From Glebionis coronaria (taxonomy: Eukaryota; Streptophyta; Magnoliopsida; Asterales; Asteraceae), in NCBI GenBank assembly GCA_025667525.1, contig CM046875.1:288814140-288878139 (forward strand): a DNA stretch of 64,000 bases, written 5' to 3'. Each line of letters opens with the position of its first letter. Within the stretch, counting starts at the first letter, position 1. The position numbers were made by a program, and so were the translations under genes. Positions 35,610-47,852 of this stretch are shown here, piece after piece. The notes under the pieces were generated by a model. The model searched no databases, had not been told where the DNA came from, and was given only the letters and a program-made list of their open reading frames with translations.

Positions 35610-35624
35610 CCGGCAGCGGCGTCA
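35610..35624 (-). promoter_or_regulatory. B primer-binding site, copy 2 (mutated)
   Basis: Minus strand reads tgacgccgctgccgg, one G-to-A change from the other copies within the tRNA-pairing core. Confidence 0.75.
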
Positions 35625-35626
35625 TT

Positions 35627-37538
35627 TAATAACTGGATTTTACTCAGTTGAAAATATCGTTGTTCCAGTCTTTTCGAATTGACTACTGGTTAAAGTGTGA
35701 CTCAGTCGTCTTTTAGTGAAAACAAATAGATTGGTCTTTGTATTATAATTAAGTTGCAAGACTTTAAAGTAAATGACGGTAATTAAAGCTAAAACTAATT
35801 AAAACGTAAATTGTGCAATATTAAAACTTTTAAAAGTAAATTAATTAAATGACTTAAAATTAAAACTCGACAAAAAGTAAATTTAACAATGTATAAAAAT
35901 GTAAACTTGAAATTAAAGATTAAGAAAAACAATTAAAATACACTAAAGAAAAATGCGGGGAAAATAAATGCTTGAAAATAAAACAGAGGATAAACAAAGA
36001 ATCCCAAATATTGTCAGTATCCTGAATACCCGACAAGTTGCTTATCCGGAATAAGGCTGTAACCCTTATCCGCAATCTGAATCCTTACACTATCCGGAAT
36101 GTAGAGACCTCGAACCCTTATCCGGAATTCACTAAAACACCTTATCCGGAATTCACTATCCCACGGCTTATCCGGAATGTTGTCACAATACCCTTATCCG
36201 GAATGTCCAGTCGAAAGCTTATCCGGAATTTGGAGTTAATCAGCTTATCCGGAATACTATCCAAATCCTTATCCGAAATTCCTTTTAGAAGCCTTATCCG
36301 GAATTCCTGCTTATCCGGAATACCCGGAATATGCCTTATCCGGAACCTTGGTTCAGTTCTTTATCCGGAATACACCACTTCTTCACTATATCCAGAATGG
36401 GGAGATTGAACCACTTATCCGGAATCCCCTTTTTGCTCCTATCTGGAATATAGTTTCTAACCACTATCAGGAATTGGAGAGGACTTGGTTATTCGGAATA
36501 ATAGGTACTTTCACCATTCGGAATATTTCTTTTGAGCTTATACGGAAGGGTTTCACACAATCCGGATTAGTACCAAATTTTCAAATAAGCTAAGAATTAA
36601 AATAAGCTAAAAACTAATAAGCACTTAACTAAAAACTTAACCAAATTGATTTTAAGAAAAAGCAAATAAGCCAAAATTTAAAAACTATTAAAAACACTAA
36701 ATAATAAAAATATTTAAAAACAACTTTTTATAAAAATAACTTTTAAAAACACTTAACTAAATTTAAGAAAAACACAATAAGCTATAAAATCAATAAGCTA
36801 ACACAATCATAAACATAAAAACATGACAATTAATCAATAAGCATGACAATAAGATAATAAGCACAAAGATTAAATCAAAACAAGAAAGGTAGAATCAGAG
36901 ATTAATAAAAAGCTTGATTAAAATTAAGATTCAACAATTAAAAGTAAAGATTAAACTTACAAATTTAAGGTGCAAGACAAGGTAATTAAATGATAATTAA
37001 GTAAATGACATTAAAAAAGTGAAAGTAATTAAAATGGAAGAACTATTTTGTCAAGATAGCCAACACCTCCTAATGTGTCATTAGGAGGGTATTTATAGTG
37101 ATTAGGGAGGTAAGCATGTGTTGGAAGCTTCCTTCTTTCTTTCTTTCTTTCTCGTCTTTTCATCTTCTAAGTTTTTCGACTTTTTCGACTTTGTCTCGGG
37201 ATTAATTGAACTCGTCTTATAATATCTTCACTTATTTAGACTTGAGTTCTTCGGCTTTATTAAACTTCTGTCTTTAGACTTTTCTTCGATAAATATTCAG
37301 AATAGGCCTTGGACTTCCGTTCTTTTTGCACTCTTGATCTTTTGACTTTGTCTTTTGTCTTTTTCTTAATAAAAGCCCGTGAAAGCCCATGTTTTCTTCC
37401 CTTTTCACATTTTGGTCCTAAATCACAACAAAAACACAAACCACGAATAATTATGACATTTACGACATAAAATACACGTTTTGGCTTGATTATTATTGTA
37501 ATTAAGTGGTTAAAAGATAAGTGTTTTCACACTTATTA
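35627..37538 (-). repeat. B LTR3 (outer 5' LTR)
   Basis: A 1,912-bp LTR with ends TAATAAG...GTTATTA. The TATA box is at 37090-37097 (minus). The outer edge is followed by the gtgag duplication (37539-37543). Confidence 0.88.
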
Positions 37539-37564
37539 GTGAGATTATGGTCAAGTTAGAGGAT

Positions 37565-39217
37565 TAATAAGTGTGAAAACACTTATCTTTTTACCACTTA
37601 TTTCCAATAATAACAAGACCAAAACGTGTATTTTATGTCGTAAAAGTCGGAATTATGCGTGGTTTGTGTTTTTATTGTGTTTCAGGATAAAAATGTGAAA
37701 AGGGAGAAAACACGGGCTATCACGGTCTTTTATCGAAGAAAACGAGAAAAGACGAAGTCAAAAGATCAAGAGTGAAATAAGAGCGGAAGTCCAAAGCCTA
37801 TTCTGAAGATTTATCGAAGAAAAAGTCTAAAGACTGAAGTTTAATGAAGTCGAAGAACTAAAGTCTAATAGAAGAAGGAAATTATAACACAAGTTTAATT
37901 TATATCGACAAATCCTGAGACGACGTCGAGAAAGAAAAAGAATTTAAATCGAGTCGAGACGAGAAGAAAGAAAGAAGGAAGCAACACATGCACTCCCCAC
38001 CTCCTATATATACCCTCCTAATGACACATTAGGGTGTTAGTTAATTTAGGTAGTTCATTTTTTTCTTTCTTTAGTTTTCATTTTAGAGAGAGAAAGTGTT
38101 TAATTTTCTCTCACTAGAACTTCATCTTGTTTTTCCTTTCATGTTTAAGCTTTGATTTAATCTTGTATTTTGAAATCTTTAATCTAAAAGTTCAAGTTTA
38201 ATCTTTTCATCTTTAATCTTCTTCTACCTTTCTTGATTTTTATTTTTTCTTGATCCGAAATTTTAAAGCATCTTGTTTAATCTTGATGTTTTTATTAAAA
38301 AGTTTAACTTTTAATCCATATCCAAGTTTATACGATTTGATCTTTGAGCTTATCATGCTTATTGGCTTATTTTCTGTTTAGCTTATTTAATTTTTAGTTT
38401 TCTTAAAAAGTTGTCTTTTTAAAGTCTGATTCATAAAGTTTGCTTAATTCGTGTTTTGAAAGTTTTTAAATTTATGCTTGTTTTCATTTGGTTAAGATTT
38501 AATTAAGTGCTTATTCATCATGCTTATTTGTGCTTATTCATTTTTGCTTGTTGCTCTTTGAATCCCATCGTATCAGCTTTATGAGTTTACCTATTCCGAT
38601 CAAGTAAGTGTGATCGCATAAACCCCTAGGGTTTCTACTTGCGATCCTTTACTTCGATCACCAAGTACGATCCACATCACGATCACTGGCTGAGATCCCA
38701 TAGTGCGATCGTGGTTAGGATTGTTGGGTGTGATCCATTGTCACGATCATAGACCACGATCAGACTAAGATCCACTTGTTGCGATCGTGAGTGCGATATG
38801 TGGTTGCGATATGTGAGTACGATATGGGCCACGTTTCTACTTTCCATCGCATTGAGTGCGATCGCTTGACCACGATCTGGGCTACGATCGACTGTTACGA
38901 TCGTAGGCTACGATCACTTGGTGCGGTCACCAAGTACGATCCAATAGTGCAATCCCTCATTCTTGAGTGCGATCCACCACTACGATGTGGGTTACGATCG
39001 TATTACGATCTAACTTTAGTTTTTGTTTTATTTAACTTTAGTTTACAAAGTTTTAATTTCCTAAAATTGCACGCTTCCCGAAATTTTAGGGAGAAAAAGT
39101 GACAGATTTTCTAGATTTTCTTTTAGCTTATTTAATTACGTTTCGCATTTACCCTTCTAGTAGAATAGAAAATCAACTCCACTTTTAGTTACCAACGATG
39201 ATAATTCCACTTCTAAT
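37565..39217 (+). repeat. F 3' LTR, interrupted by J
   Basis: 1,653 bp are visible, start TAATAAG (same non-canonical start as B). The TATA box tatatata is at 38005-38012. The array of gcgatc/acgatc motifs lies at 38575-39025. Confidence 0.75.
38575..39025 (+). repeat. Short-motif array gcgatcac/acgatc in LTR F
   Basis: About 25 copies of RCGATC-type motifs with irregular spacing, occupying the same LTR zone as the attccgatc arrays of D and A. Confidence 0.75.
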
Positions 39218-41866
39218 TGTCACACCCCACCATAGCGGAATATGGGGCGCGACGTATGGATATCATCACAACAATAACGTGTCTATAGAGTTAACTAAAT
39301 GAAATAGAAATGTCATAAAAAAGGTGACGATGTCATGACAATATCTCAAATAATGTAGGCGTCTAGGTAAGTAAGTAACAGGCCTACCTCTTACCAACGA
39401 CATTCAAATAACACACATCAAACATATAGGTATCAAACAATACTAAATCAAAAGACAAATTAAAATCTAAGAGGAAAGGGATTCCTCCTAATGCAATCCT
39501 AGCAACCTCTATTCTCTAGCCACTTCTAACATCATCTTGCAAAACTACCTCACCTGAAAATGACACTAAAATCTGTCAACATAAAGTTGGTGAGAACATA
39601 GGTTTAAGTTATCTAGAACATCATAAGAAACCTTGACATCCGCTGTAAATAAGTTGAAGAAAAACAATTTATAGTAATGGAACATAATGTGATAATCATG
39701 TTACATGCATCCACAACAAAACTTAAACCAAGAACCGATCACATCTACAATTCACAAAGCACATTATAACAATCAAGAAGTATCTCGTCACACACACAAG
39801 AACACACACCAGACTATCTGGATCTTTCCCACACCACCTGTGGAAGATGAACTATATCCCCGTCGAGATATCTTGCCTCCGAAGAGACGATGCACAAGTA
39901 CTCAGGACGTATCGTGCCCCACGATCCACACACATCACAACTGGTCCCATAGACGCCCATACATCTATGTACCAAAGCCAATCACAACGCAAACAAGATT
40001 CACATATCAGAACACATATTAAAGCACATATGAGAACACATAAGCACGCAAGTCACACAATAACACATCTATGTCCAAAAATTTTAAAACATAGTACTAA
40101 ATCATTTTAAGAACATTAGAAGTGTCATCTCCATCCCATACTGGAAAAAAAACATTTAAAAACTCAGTGAAAATGGGAATATGAACTCACCTGATAGCAC
40201 ATCAAGCTAGCACTCCTGCAAACCTATAAAATCATACACGACACCCTTAGCTCAGGTCTTAACACCCAAGATAAGTAACACTCAAGGAGATGAATCTAAT
40301 CCCCCAATCCCCATTATCTAGTTCTCCCACTACAAGCTATTCTATACGTAAAATTCCAGTTTTTCCCCGGTACGGTTTACTAGTCAGTAAACGATCACAT
40401 TGAGTGAACATAACACCACATTTGGCTCCTAACCTACTGGATTTATGTCTTTATATGATCTAAGAACTCCAAAAACCAATTTTACTTCCTACTTACGCAT
40501 TTAACCCTTCCGTTTAGTCTCTACGCCAAAAGCCGTTTTCACCAAAACTGATTTTCTGTACATGCTAAATGTTTGTCATCAAAAGCCCGACCTAAACACC
40601 ATAACTTTTATTGAAAACCTCAAGTACTTTCATATATATTATAAAGAGTTACCAAATAAAAAATATTTAACTATCTCATTCGGTTGGTTAGGTTTTGACT
40701 CAAACTCCCAAAATCCAAATTTATTCCTAAATAGCGCACTGTTTTTGTAAAAATTGTTTGACGACCTTCCCGAACTCCATTTTCGACCAACCTTACATTT
40801 TTGAAAAGTAGACTCTCTGAACTTAATTTAAAAAAAATAAACTCGACCAAAGGTGCTACCTACTGTCCGGAACAGTGGACACAAGACAGCCCTAAAAATC
40901 AGACTGTTTTACGCTTTTATGCTAACCTTCTAAACATCATTAATTACCCCTAAATTATTAAACAAGAACCCTATAATCATTAATTGATATTAATTACTAT
41001 ATTTTCTAGAAAATTAACAAACCCTAATCATCTCAATGATGGTTAATTAACATTACAACCATGATTAATTAATAAAAACATGAATTAAGTTAAGGTTTTA
41101 ATTGATTACTTACCTTGAATCAAGAAAAAATTATGAAACCCTAAAAAAATATTGTTGATTGACGTTTGAGTTCTCCAGGGATTTTTTTATGTGTTTTGAT
41201 TTTAATAAAATCCTTATATAGTTTAAGTAAATAAATCCTAGCCCAATACTACTTACCTTTTTTTCTTTTTTCCTTTTTTCTTTTTTTTCCACCGTCCTTT
41301 ATAAAATTTTTACCAAAAATAATATACTTATTTTGTTTTATTGTTAAGTTCTATTTTTAATAATTATTTCCTTATTTATATTTTTTTTATTAACCCTTAA
41401 ATTAATTAATTACACCTAAACCTTTTAACTAGTCAATTTTACGCGATTTCGGTAAAATACGTAAAATATACAGTTTTATAAAAATTCTTAAAATATGAAA
41501 TAAACTTTATAACTAAGCCATAAATGACTTAAAACCATCTCGTAAATTATTCCCATGACTAAATACCTCATCCGAGACCTCTAAACGCTAAACCCTAAAT
41601 CGTAAAAATACGATTTACTATAATACTTATACGTACACATAAAATCCTAAAATAGCACCGTATTATATCATAGTTACATCCAAGTGAACAAATGAGCTTG
41701 AACTAACCCCATCACAACATAATATAATGTACCACGCAATACACGAACGATGACTAACATCCAATCCAAGGCTCAAATATAAACAGAATGCACGTAAACG
41801 CACACTAAGCACATAATCAAAGTCAAACAGTCAAAAGTGACAAATCCAAAATCTAGGGTTGTCACA
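39218..41866 (-). repeat. J 3' LTR (complete)
   Basis: 2,649 bp with ends TGTCACACC...GTTGTCACA in plus reading; it is AT-rich. Short ORFs inside (for example 39705-40022) are antisense to J and recur only because the LTR is repeated. Confidence 0.82.
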
Positions 41867-44006
41867 TCACTCCCTCCTAGTAGAAATCTCGTCCCGAGAT
41901 TTACTTCATAAGCTCAATAACTTCATTTCACAACCAACTAGTTATCTCTCTCATGAGACGTAACCGGATCATCCGTATGATTACAACAACGCTCTCAATG
42001 AATATAAGCTCACGACAAATTTTAGGATCCCCAACTTCGGATAACGGATCAAACCCATGGACAACTGATGGACGTTTACGTGAACGAATTAAAAAAATCT
42101 GAACCTAAACCATGAAACTCCAAAAGATACCCAACATAAACATGTATCGACTCCAAACAAACCATGGAAACGGACCAATGACAAGACGCACCTAGCGAAA
42201 ACCGAAACGTATTACAATCGGCGACATACTATTAAAACCTTGTGCAAAACCAAAATTTCACCCGAGAATGGATTTCGTACTGTAATTGTATATTAGTTGT
42301 TCTAAAACCATAATATCACAATATTAATTTATGTAAGCATCTAACAAAAAGCAACTAAAGTCTTTTCACGAACGATCAATTGTCTAAAGCACACAACATA
42401 ATATCACACGTCAACATTGACTCCAAAACCCACATCCTTCATCAATGTAACAATCCCTATGATGGATAAATCTCAAATCCTATCCCGAATCAGACCTGTG
42501 TTAGCACTCTAAGTGTCCACTATCCCAAAATACCCAAAACACGAGTTTAAACCATGTTGTTCGAAAATTAATCTTGAACCCGACACTTGTACAATTAATT
42601 CGACCAAGCTACTGAACTCCAATTACTAAACTTTCTGAATATTTGAAAATTATGTTCCGAGTACATAATTTTAGGCTTTTGAATGACCCAAAAAGCTTTA
42701 AAAACGAATAAGTTATGACCAAAACGATTTTACCTAAAATCTGCCCAGACATTAGCGACAGTTTCTGACAGTTTAGCGACGAATTTTGACAGTTTAGCGA
42801 CAGTTTCTGCCTACTCCGATTTATACAAAAAAAATAAAATAAATAAAATAAACGATTTTAAACCCTAAAACCCCTCATTAGTTACCAAATTCAAGATCTA
42901 ATTTATTTTAATTCCAGAAAATTAGAAACCCTTACCCATCATATGAGTAATTACATGATTTTAACATATTTAATTAAATAAGAACAAGAATTTAACTAAA
43001 GATCATTAGCTTTAGGTGATCAAAACCAATTTTTAGTTTTTTTTTAAATAACAAGCCATACTTATATGTTAAAAAAAGATATATATCCCATCTTATTTCA
43101 AACACGCTTACGACACTTAACCCTTATTTCACCGACTACCAACAACTATTTTAACTATTTACAAATTTCATTTCTTTTACCACGTAAGATTCAAACTAAA
43201 GATACCGTTATCCCAAAAAGAATTCTCCACCCTCTAAATATCCTCTACACCAAAAGTACCGTACAAACAAACACGTGAAATGAGGACTCGATAAATGCGC
43301 TACTACGGAAGTTGAACATACCAAAGAGAAAAGAACTAGCAAACTATCATAAGAATACAACCGATAAGTAGAAGGGGTATATACATATATAGGCATAGGC
43401 ATACATACACTCAAATCCATCCAACATATACTATACAAGCATGTATTAACCCTCTTCCATGCAACCATACTTAGGAATCCATTGATGTCGTGGTACTTGT
43501 ATAACTATGTTAGCCACCATACTTATACCAGTCCCCTTTCACTAATGCACTCCCTCCTATGATGACACTTATAAGAATTAATACTACATATAACACATCA
43601 GTCTACCAACTCAAATAAGCACATAGATCCTACAACTCATATAAGCACATAACCACAACATAAAATAAGATCCAAAATCCTATGTATTAAAATAACATAG
43701 CCAAAGCATGAAACACATAACTCGTAGTCCAGCTGAACTAGCGTAGACAAAATTCAAAATGTATAAAGAACATGAAAACATAATCAAACGAAATCCAACA
43801 ATGACTAGTGTGTACGACTATGGTTCAACCCGCACTAGTCAAAACTCGTAAAGAAAATAACATGTAGCTAAGTATGAACATACTATGGTTCAACTCAGAC
43901 TAGTCAAAACATCGCAATAAATAACATCCAAACACATCAATTAATATAAAATGCACACATACTCCTATGACACCTATATGTAGGGACCCTTAAGCTATAA
44001 ACTAGG
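41867..44006 (-). other. J internal region, main part
   Basis: It begins with tcactccctcctagtag, the complement of a purine tract, followed by tctcgtcccgagattt, the phrase that commonly precedes the 3' LTR in Tekay-like elements. A short tandem phrase gacagtttagcga repeats at 42750-42810. I see no gag, protease, RT or integrase on either strand. Confidence 0.65.
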
Positions 44007-44471
44007 TGTTAGGACCATTGTAATAGTTATATGTAATAGGTAGACTAGGAGGTATGTAGTTCCTCCTGGTCCTAGTAGTAGTAGGAGCAAGTCCTGCTCC
44101 TGGTCCTAGTCGAAGTCAAACTTTATTATTTACTTAATATTCTGTTAGGATATGCATGAGATATGTTAGGAAAGGATATGCATATCAGTTTTACACGTTT
44201 TCTTTAATGTTGTATTAGGGTTTCCTTGTAGTATAAAAGGAACCTTAGGCAGAAGGGTTATACACACCTTCACAAAACGTAGTTCTAGTGATTATCAATA
44301 TTAGAAATCCTTAGAAAGGATCAAGTCTTTATAGTTATTCTGTTCTTCTTGATTACATTTATATTTTACATTCATATTGTGTATAGAGTCTCTTTGTGAT
44401 TTGACTTGTGATTACAGAAGTCATTCACCGGTCCTGACAGGCTGCAAGATCTACATCTGGTAGACCCAACA
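44007..44471 (+). repeat. H 5' LTR
   Basis: tgttaggacc ... gacccaaca. TATA box tataaaa at 44232-44238. It contains the near-palindromic phrase aggagcaagtcctgctcct. Confidence 0.95.
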
Positions 44472-44473
44472 AG

Positions 44474-44485
44474 TGGTATCAGATC
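44474..44485 (+). promoter_or_regulatory. H primer-binding site
   Basis: tggtatcagatc, two bases after the LTR, matches the initiator tRNA-Met site over its first ten bases. Confidence 0.85.
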
Positions 44486-44545
44486 CTGGGAGGGTCTCTA
44501 TACAAGAAGAATCAAGTTTTCTTTTTACTGACATTTTTTTTTATT

Positions 44546-47248
44546 ATGTCTTCCTCAACTTCTACTCAAACAGGAGAAGACAGCACTCCTAAAATTGTGC
44601 AACCTCAGCAGATCCTGGCTATGGTCTCTAACACGAATGGTAAATTCCCTCTTCTGAAAAAGGGTGAATATGATAACTGGGCAATGAAGATGGAATGGTG
44701 GATCACCAACACTGATCAAGATCTTTGGAAGATCATTCTGAATGGGAACAGCAGGAAGCTTACTGGACGAGACAAGAATGGTAATATTACCCTTCTTGAC
44801 CCTAAATCTCATGAGGAAATCATAGCTATTCAGAAGGAGGTAAAAGCAAAAACGATTTTGCTTCAATCTCTTCCTGAAGATCACATGGGTGACTTCTACC
44901 ATTTGGATGATGCCAGAGAGATCTGGAATGGCATAAAAGCAAGGTTCAGTGGGAATGAGGAGTCAAAGAAAATGCGACGGTCCATGCTGAGATATGAATT
45001 CACAGAATTCAAAATCTCAGAAACTGAAGGTCTAAATCAAGGGTATGATAGGTTCCAGAAGATATTGAGCTAGTTGAATCAACTTCGGTCAAAGCCTGAT
45101 GATGGTGATATTAATGCAAGGTTTCTTAAAGCCTTACCCTACTCATGGAATCAGGTGGTGATCTCTCTCAAAGCCAAAGGTGGGCTTGACTATCTCAACT
45201 TTGATGATTTGTTTCATAAGCTCAGAACTTTTGAACCTCATGTGAGAGGCTTTTCAAGCGACTCTTTTCCCACTCCTGCTAACTCGGCCTTTGTGAGTTC
45301 TATGGCATCCAGTCCTATGTCATATGCAAGTAGCCCAAGCAATAGTGTGTCCTCTCAGCACACTTTCCAGCATACTTCTGCTCCTGATCCTACTGCCATG
45401 TCTGGTAGTATGGTAGAAGCTGTTCTTCATTCTTTTGTGGCTGATGTTAATGCTGAACAACAACTTACTTTTGATGACTTCAAACAGGTCGATAAACTTG
45501 ACCTGGATGAGATGGATCTTAAATGGCAGATGGCCATGCTTACTCTTAGGGTTCACAAGTTTGAGAAGAAAGCAGGAAGGAAATTTAATTACAACCCTCG
45601 GGAGCCAGCAAGATTCGATAGAAGCAAGGTGCGATGCTATAACTGCCAGCAACAGGGTCACTTTGCAAGGGAGTGCCCTAGCAAGAATGATCAGGAGAAG
45701 AGCAGGTACTCCGCTTTCAAGGTTCAGGAGATAAAAGATGACAATAAGGCATTGGTATCTGTTGACTCTATGGTCAACTGGAATGATCATCAGTCTTCTA
45801 CTCTGGAATCAACTGAGTCCTCAACTGACGTGTTTGCAATGATTGCTGGGAATCTCTCTGATGTAGAAGAAGCTGACGAATTTGCTCTTATGGGCATTTC
45901 ACCTCAGGTACAACATTGTCCTCTTGGTTGTCATGATAAGTATTCAGAATTGTTGTCCCAATTTAATGAAGTAAATGATCAAAATGATAAGTATTTTTTA
46001 GAGGTTCAAGCCTATAAGGCTTCATTAAACACATTGGAACAACAAAAGAGGTGGTTGCAGGATACACAACGTGCGTATGAGGATAAAATCAGGATACTAA
46101 GCATTGATTTAGAAAACACGACAAATATGCTTAAATATACAGAAACAAAAAGAGATGCTAGTATCAAAGAAAAAGAGGAGATGCAAGCTAAATTAGATGC
46201 TACAATGCTAAGATTTGAAAAATGGCAAAAGGCACCAAAAAATCTTTCAAAATTAATTGATAGTAGCATGTCTGGCAGAACTAAAAGAGGCTTAGGATTT
46301 GAAAAATATATTGATTCGGAAGATGTATTTGATTTATCTTTTTCAAGTGTCTTTGATGCCGAAAAAGAGGATGAGGGCAAACCTAGTTACAATAGGTTTA
46401 AACCAGCAGCAGAAATGCATGCTGTCCCTCCTCCTCTTACTGGAACTTTTATGCCCACTTCATGGCATAATGACTTAGATGGATCACAGATGCTTGAGTC
46501 CCCAACAAGTTCTACTAATACTAATGACTTTGTCTCATGTACTTTCAGTGACAAAGCCAGTGACTCTGCATCTAGTGGTTCACGTGAAGAGTCAAGACCT
46601 ACAAGTTCCAAGTTGAATGATCATGCTGCTACTGGTACTAGGAAGTGTGAAGAAAGAGTTGCTGTTATGTCAAGTGTGTCTGGTCTAAGTTTATTGAGTC
46701 CTAGGAAGAATGTTTCTCCTAGAATTATGCGTAATAAAGTAGGCAGTATGAAACAATCTCATTCTAATAAAAGGTCTTTCAAAACATGTTTTGTTTGTGG
46801 CAGTGCCTTTCATTTAATTAAAGATTGTGATTATTATGACACACATGCTTCTGTTAATCATGCTTTTCCTGCTCCTGGTCCACCAGGAGCTGCCTCATAT
46901 GCTTCTAGAAGGCTTAATCCTAGTTCTCAATCGTTTACTTCTTCTAGAAGGTCCTCTCCTTTAGCTTCTGATCATTGAAGAAATATTGGATTCCAAACCA
47001 ATAGTAATTATTTTCAAAATTTTAATCCAATCTATTCACATAATTTGGACCACACGTATTTTGGTTTGGGAAATTTGGGAACTGCTGTTAAGCCCTCAGC
47101 AGGTTGTTCTTGGTCAAATAATAATACCCGTATGATGCATAGGCAACCACGGAACAATGGTGGATCTCATCAATCTTCTTGGCACTCTTCTCACGATCCA
47201 CGAGGGAGGCTCAAACCTGAACAGGTTTGGGTCCCCCTAAGACACTAA
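44546..47248 (+). pseudogene. gag: H gag
   Basis: One frame from ATG 44546 to taa 47246-47248, interrupted by tag 45071 and tga 46976. The N-terminus (FPLLKKGEYDNWAMKMEWWI) is the copia Gag start (DUF4219/UBN2-type). Zinc knuckle 1 is CYNCQQQGHFAREC (residue 188 of the second segment) and knuckle 2 is CFVCGSAFHLIKDC (about residue 572), both C-X2-C-X4-H-X4-C. A long charged helical stretch (about 45910-46220, EKEEMQAKLDATM) suggests a coiled coil between them. It ends KPEQVWVPLRH. The product would form the particle and bind RNA. Confidence 0.88.
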
Positions 47249-47279
47249 CTTTTGCATTATTATTATCTTGTTGTTGTAG
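47225..47279 (+). other. Candidate 55-nt intron between H gag and pol
   Basis: gt at 47225, ag at 47278-47279, branch-point-like ctaac at 47245-47249 and a T-rich tract between. It lies on codon boundaries (phase 0), and its removal joins the Gag frame exactly to the protease frame. Unspliced RNA has the Gag stop at 47246 and a tag in the Pol frame at 47277. At 55 nt it is short for a plant intron. Confidence 0.4.
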
Positions 47280-47852
47280 GTTACTCCATACCAGGATCCT
47301 AGTCTAGGCATTGTTGATAGTGGTTGCTCCAGGAGCATGACTGGAAATAAAAGTCTTCTTTCTAACTTTGTACCATTTCATGGAGGCAAGGTCTATTTTG
47401 GTGGGGGTGAAGGCAGAATCACAGGCAAAGGGACGATAAAGACTCCTAATCTAAATTTTGAGCAGGTCTACTATGTGGAATCACTTCAACACTTCAACTT
47501 GATATCGGTCTCTCAGATTTGTGACAAGAAGCAGTTTGTTCTCTTCACCGATACTGATGCACTTGTGCTTTCCTAAGACTTTCAGCTTTCGGATGACTCA
47601 CAAGTTCTACTCAGAATCCCTAGAAGACACAATCTCTATAGCATCAAGTTGAATGAAGTCAACCCTACTGGTCAACTAGCATGTCTAGTTGCTAAAGCCT
47701 CAGAAGATAAAGCCACTAAATGGCACCGAAGGATGGGGCATGTGAACTTCAAGACCATTCACAAACTTGCAAATCTGAATCTGGTCTCTGGTTTACCTCC
47801 CAAGACGTTTAGAAATGATTTAAATTGTATTGCCTGTAGCAAAGGCAAATAG
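47280..47852 (+). pseudogene. pol: H pol: protease and integrase zinc finger
   Basis: Frame three opens at 47280 (VTPYQDPSLG) with the aspartic protease motif IVDSGCSRSMTG (Asp codon 47316-47318). A taa interrupts it at 47574-47576. The integrase zinc-binding region follows (WHRRMGHVNF, then CIACSKGK) and ends at tag 47850-47852, after which the same frame resumes. Confidence 0.88.

Larger units (their letters stand above)
7199..37538 (-). mobile_element. Composite B: triple-LTR Athila-like element lacking RT and integrase
   Basis: On the minus strand the order is LTR3 (35627-37538), a shortened internal region, LTR2 (29995-31927), a longer internal region and LTR1 (7199-9105). The gtgag duplication flanks only the outside, so this was one insertion later made tandem, most simply by unequal recombination between LTRs. 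Both internal regions read from protease into an acidic domain with no RT, RNase H or integrase between. A (11925-23266) and G (24971-28992) are later insertions in the longer internal region. Confidence 0.85.
37544..39217 (+). mobile_element. Element F: base Athila-like element, 3' end fragment
   Basis: After the gtgag duplication come a PPT-like atggtcaagttagaggat (37547-37564) and an LTR starting taataagtgtg (37565). The first about 550 bp resemble the B LTR, but the motif array differs. The LTR is cut at 39217 by J. F's internal region must lie left of the window and the rest of its LTR to the right, so F is the host of all other elements here. Confidence 0.75.

Noticed and set aside
38791..39102. 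103-codon ORF in LTR F
   Set aside because: It falls in the RCGATC motif array; composition is explained by the repeat.
39705..40022. 105-codon ORF with a near copy at 56651-57043
   Set aside because: Both lie in the two LTR copies of J and are antisense to the element, so recurrence reflects LTR duplication, not coding constraint.
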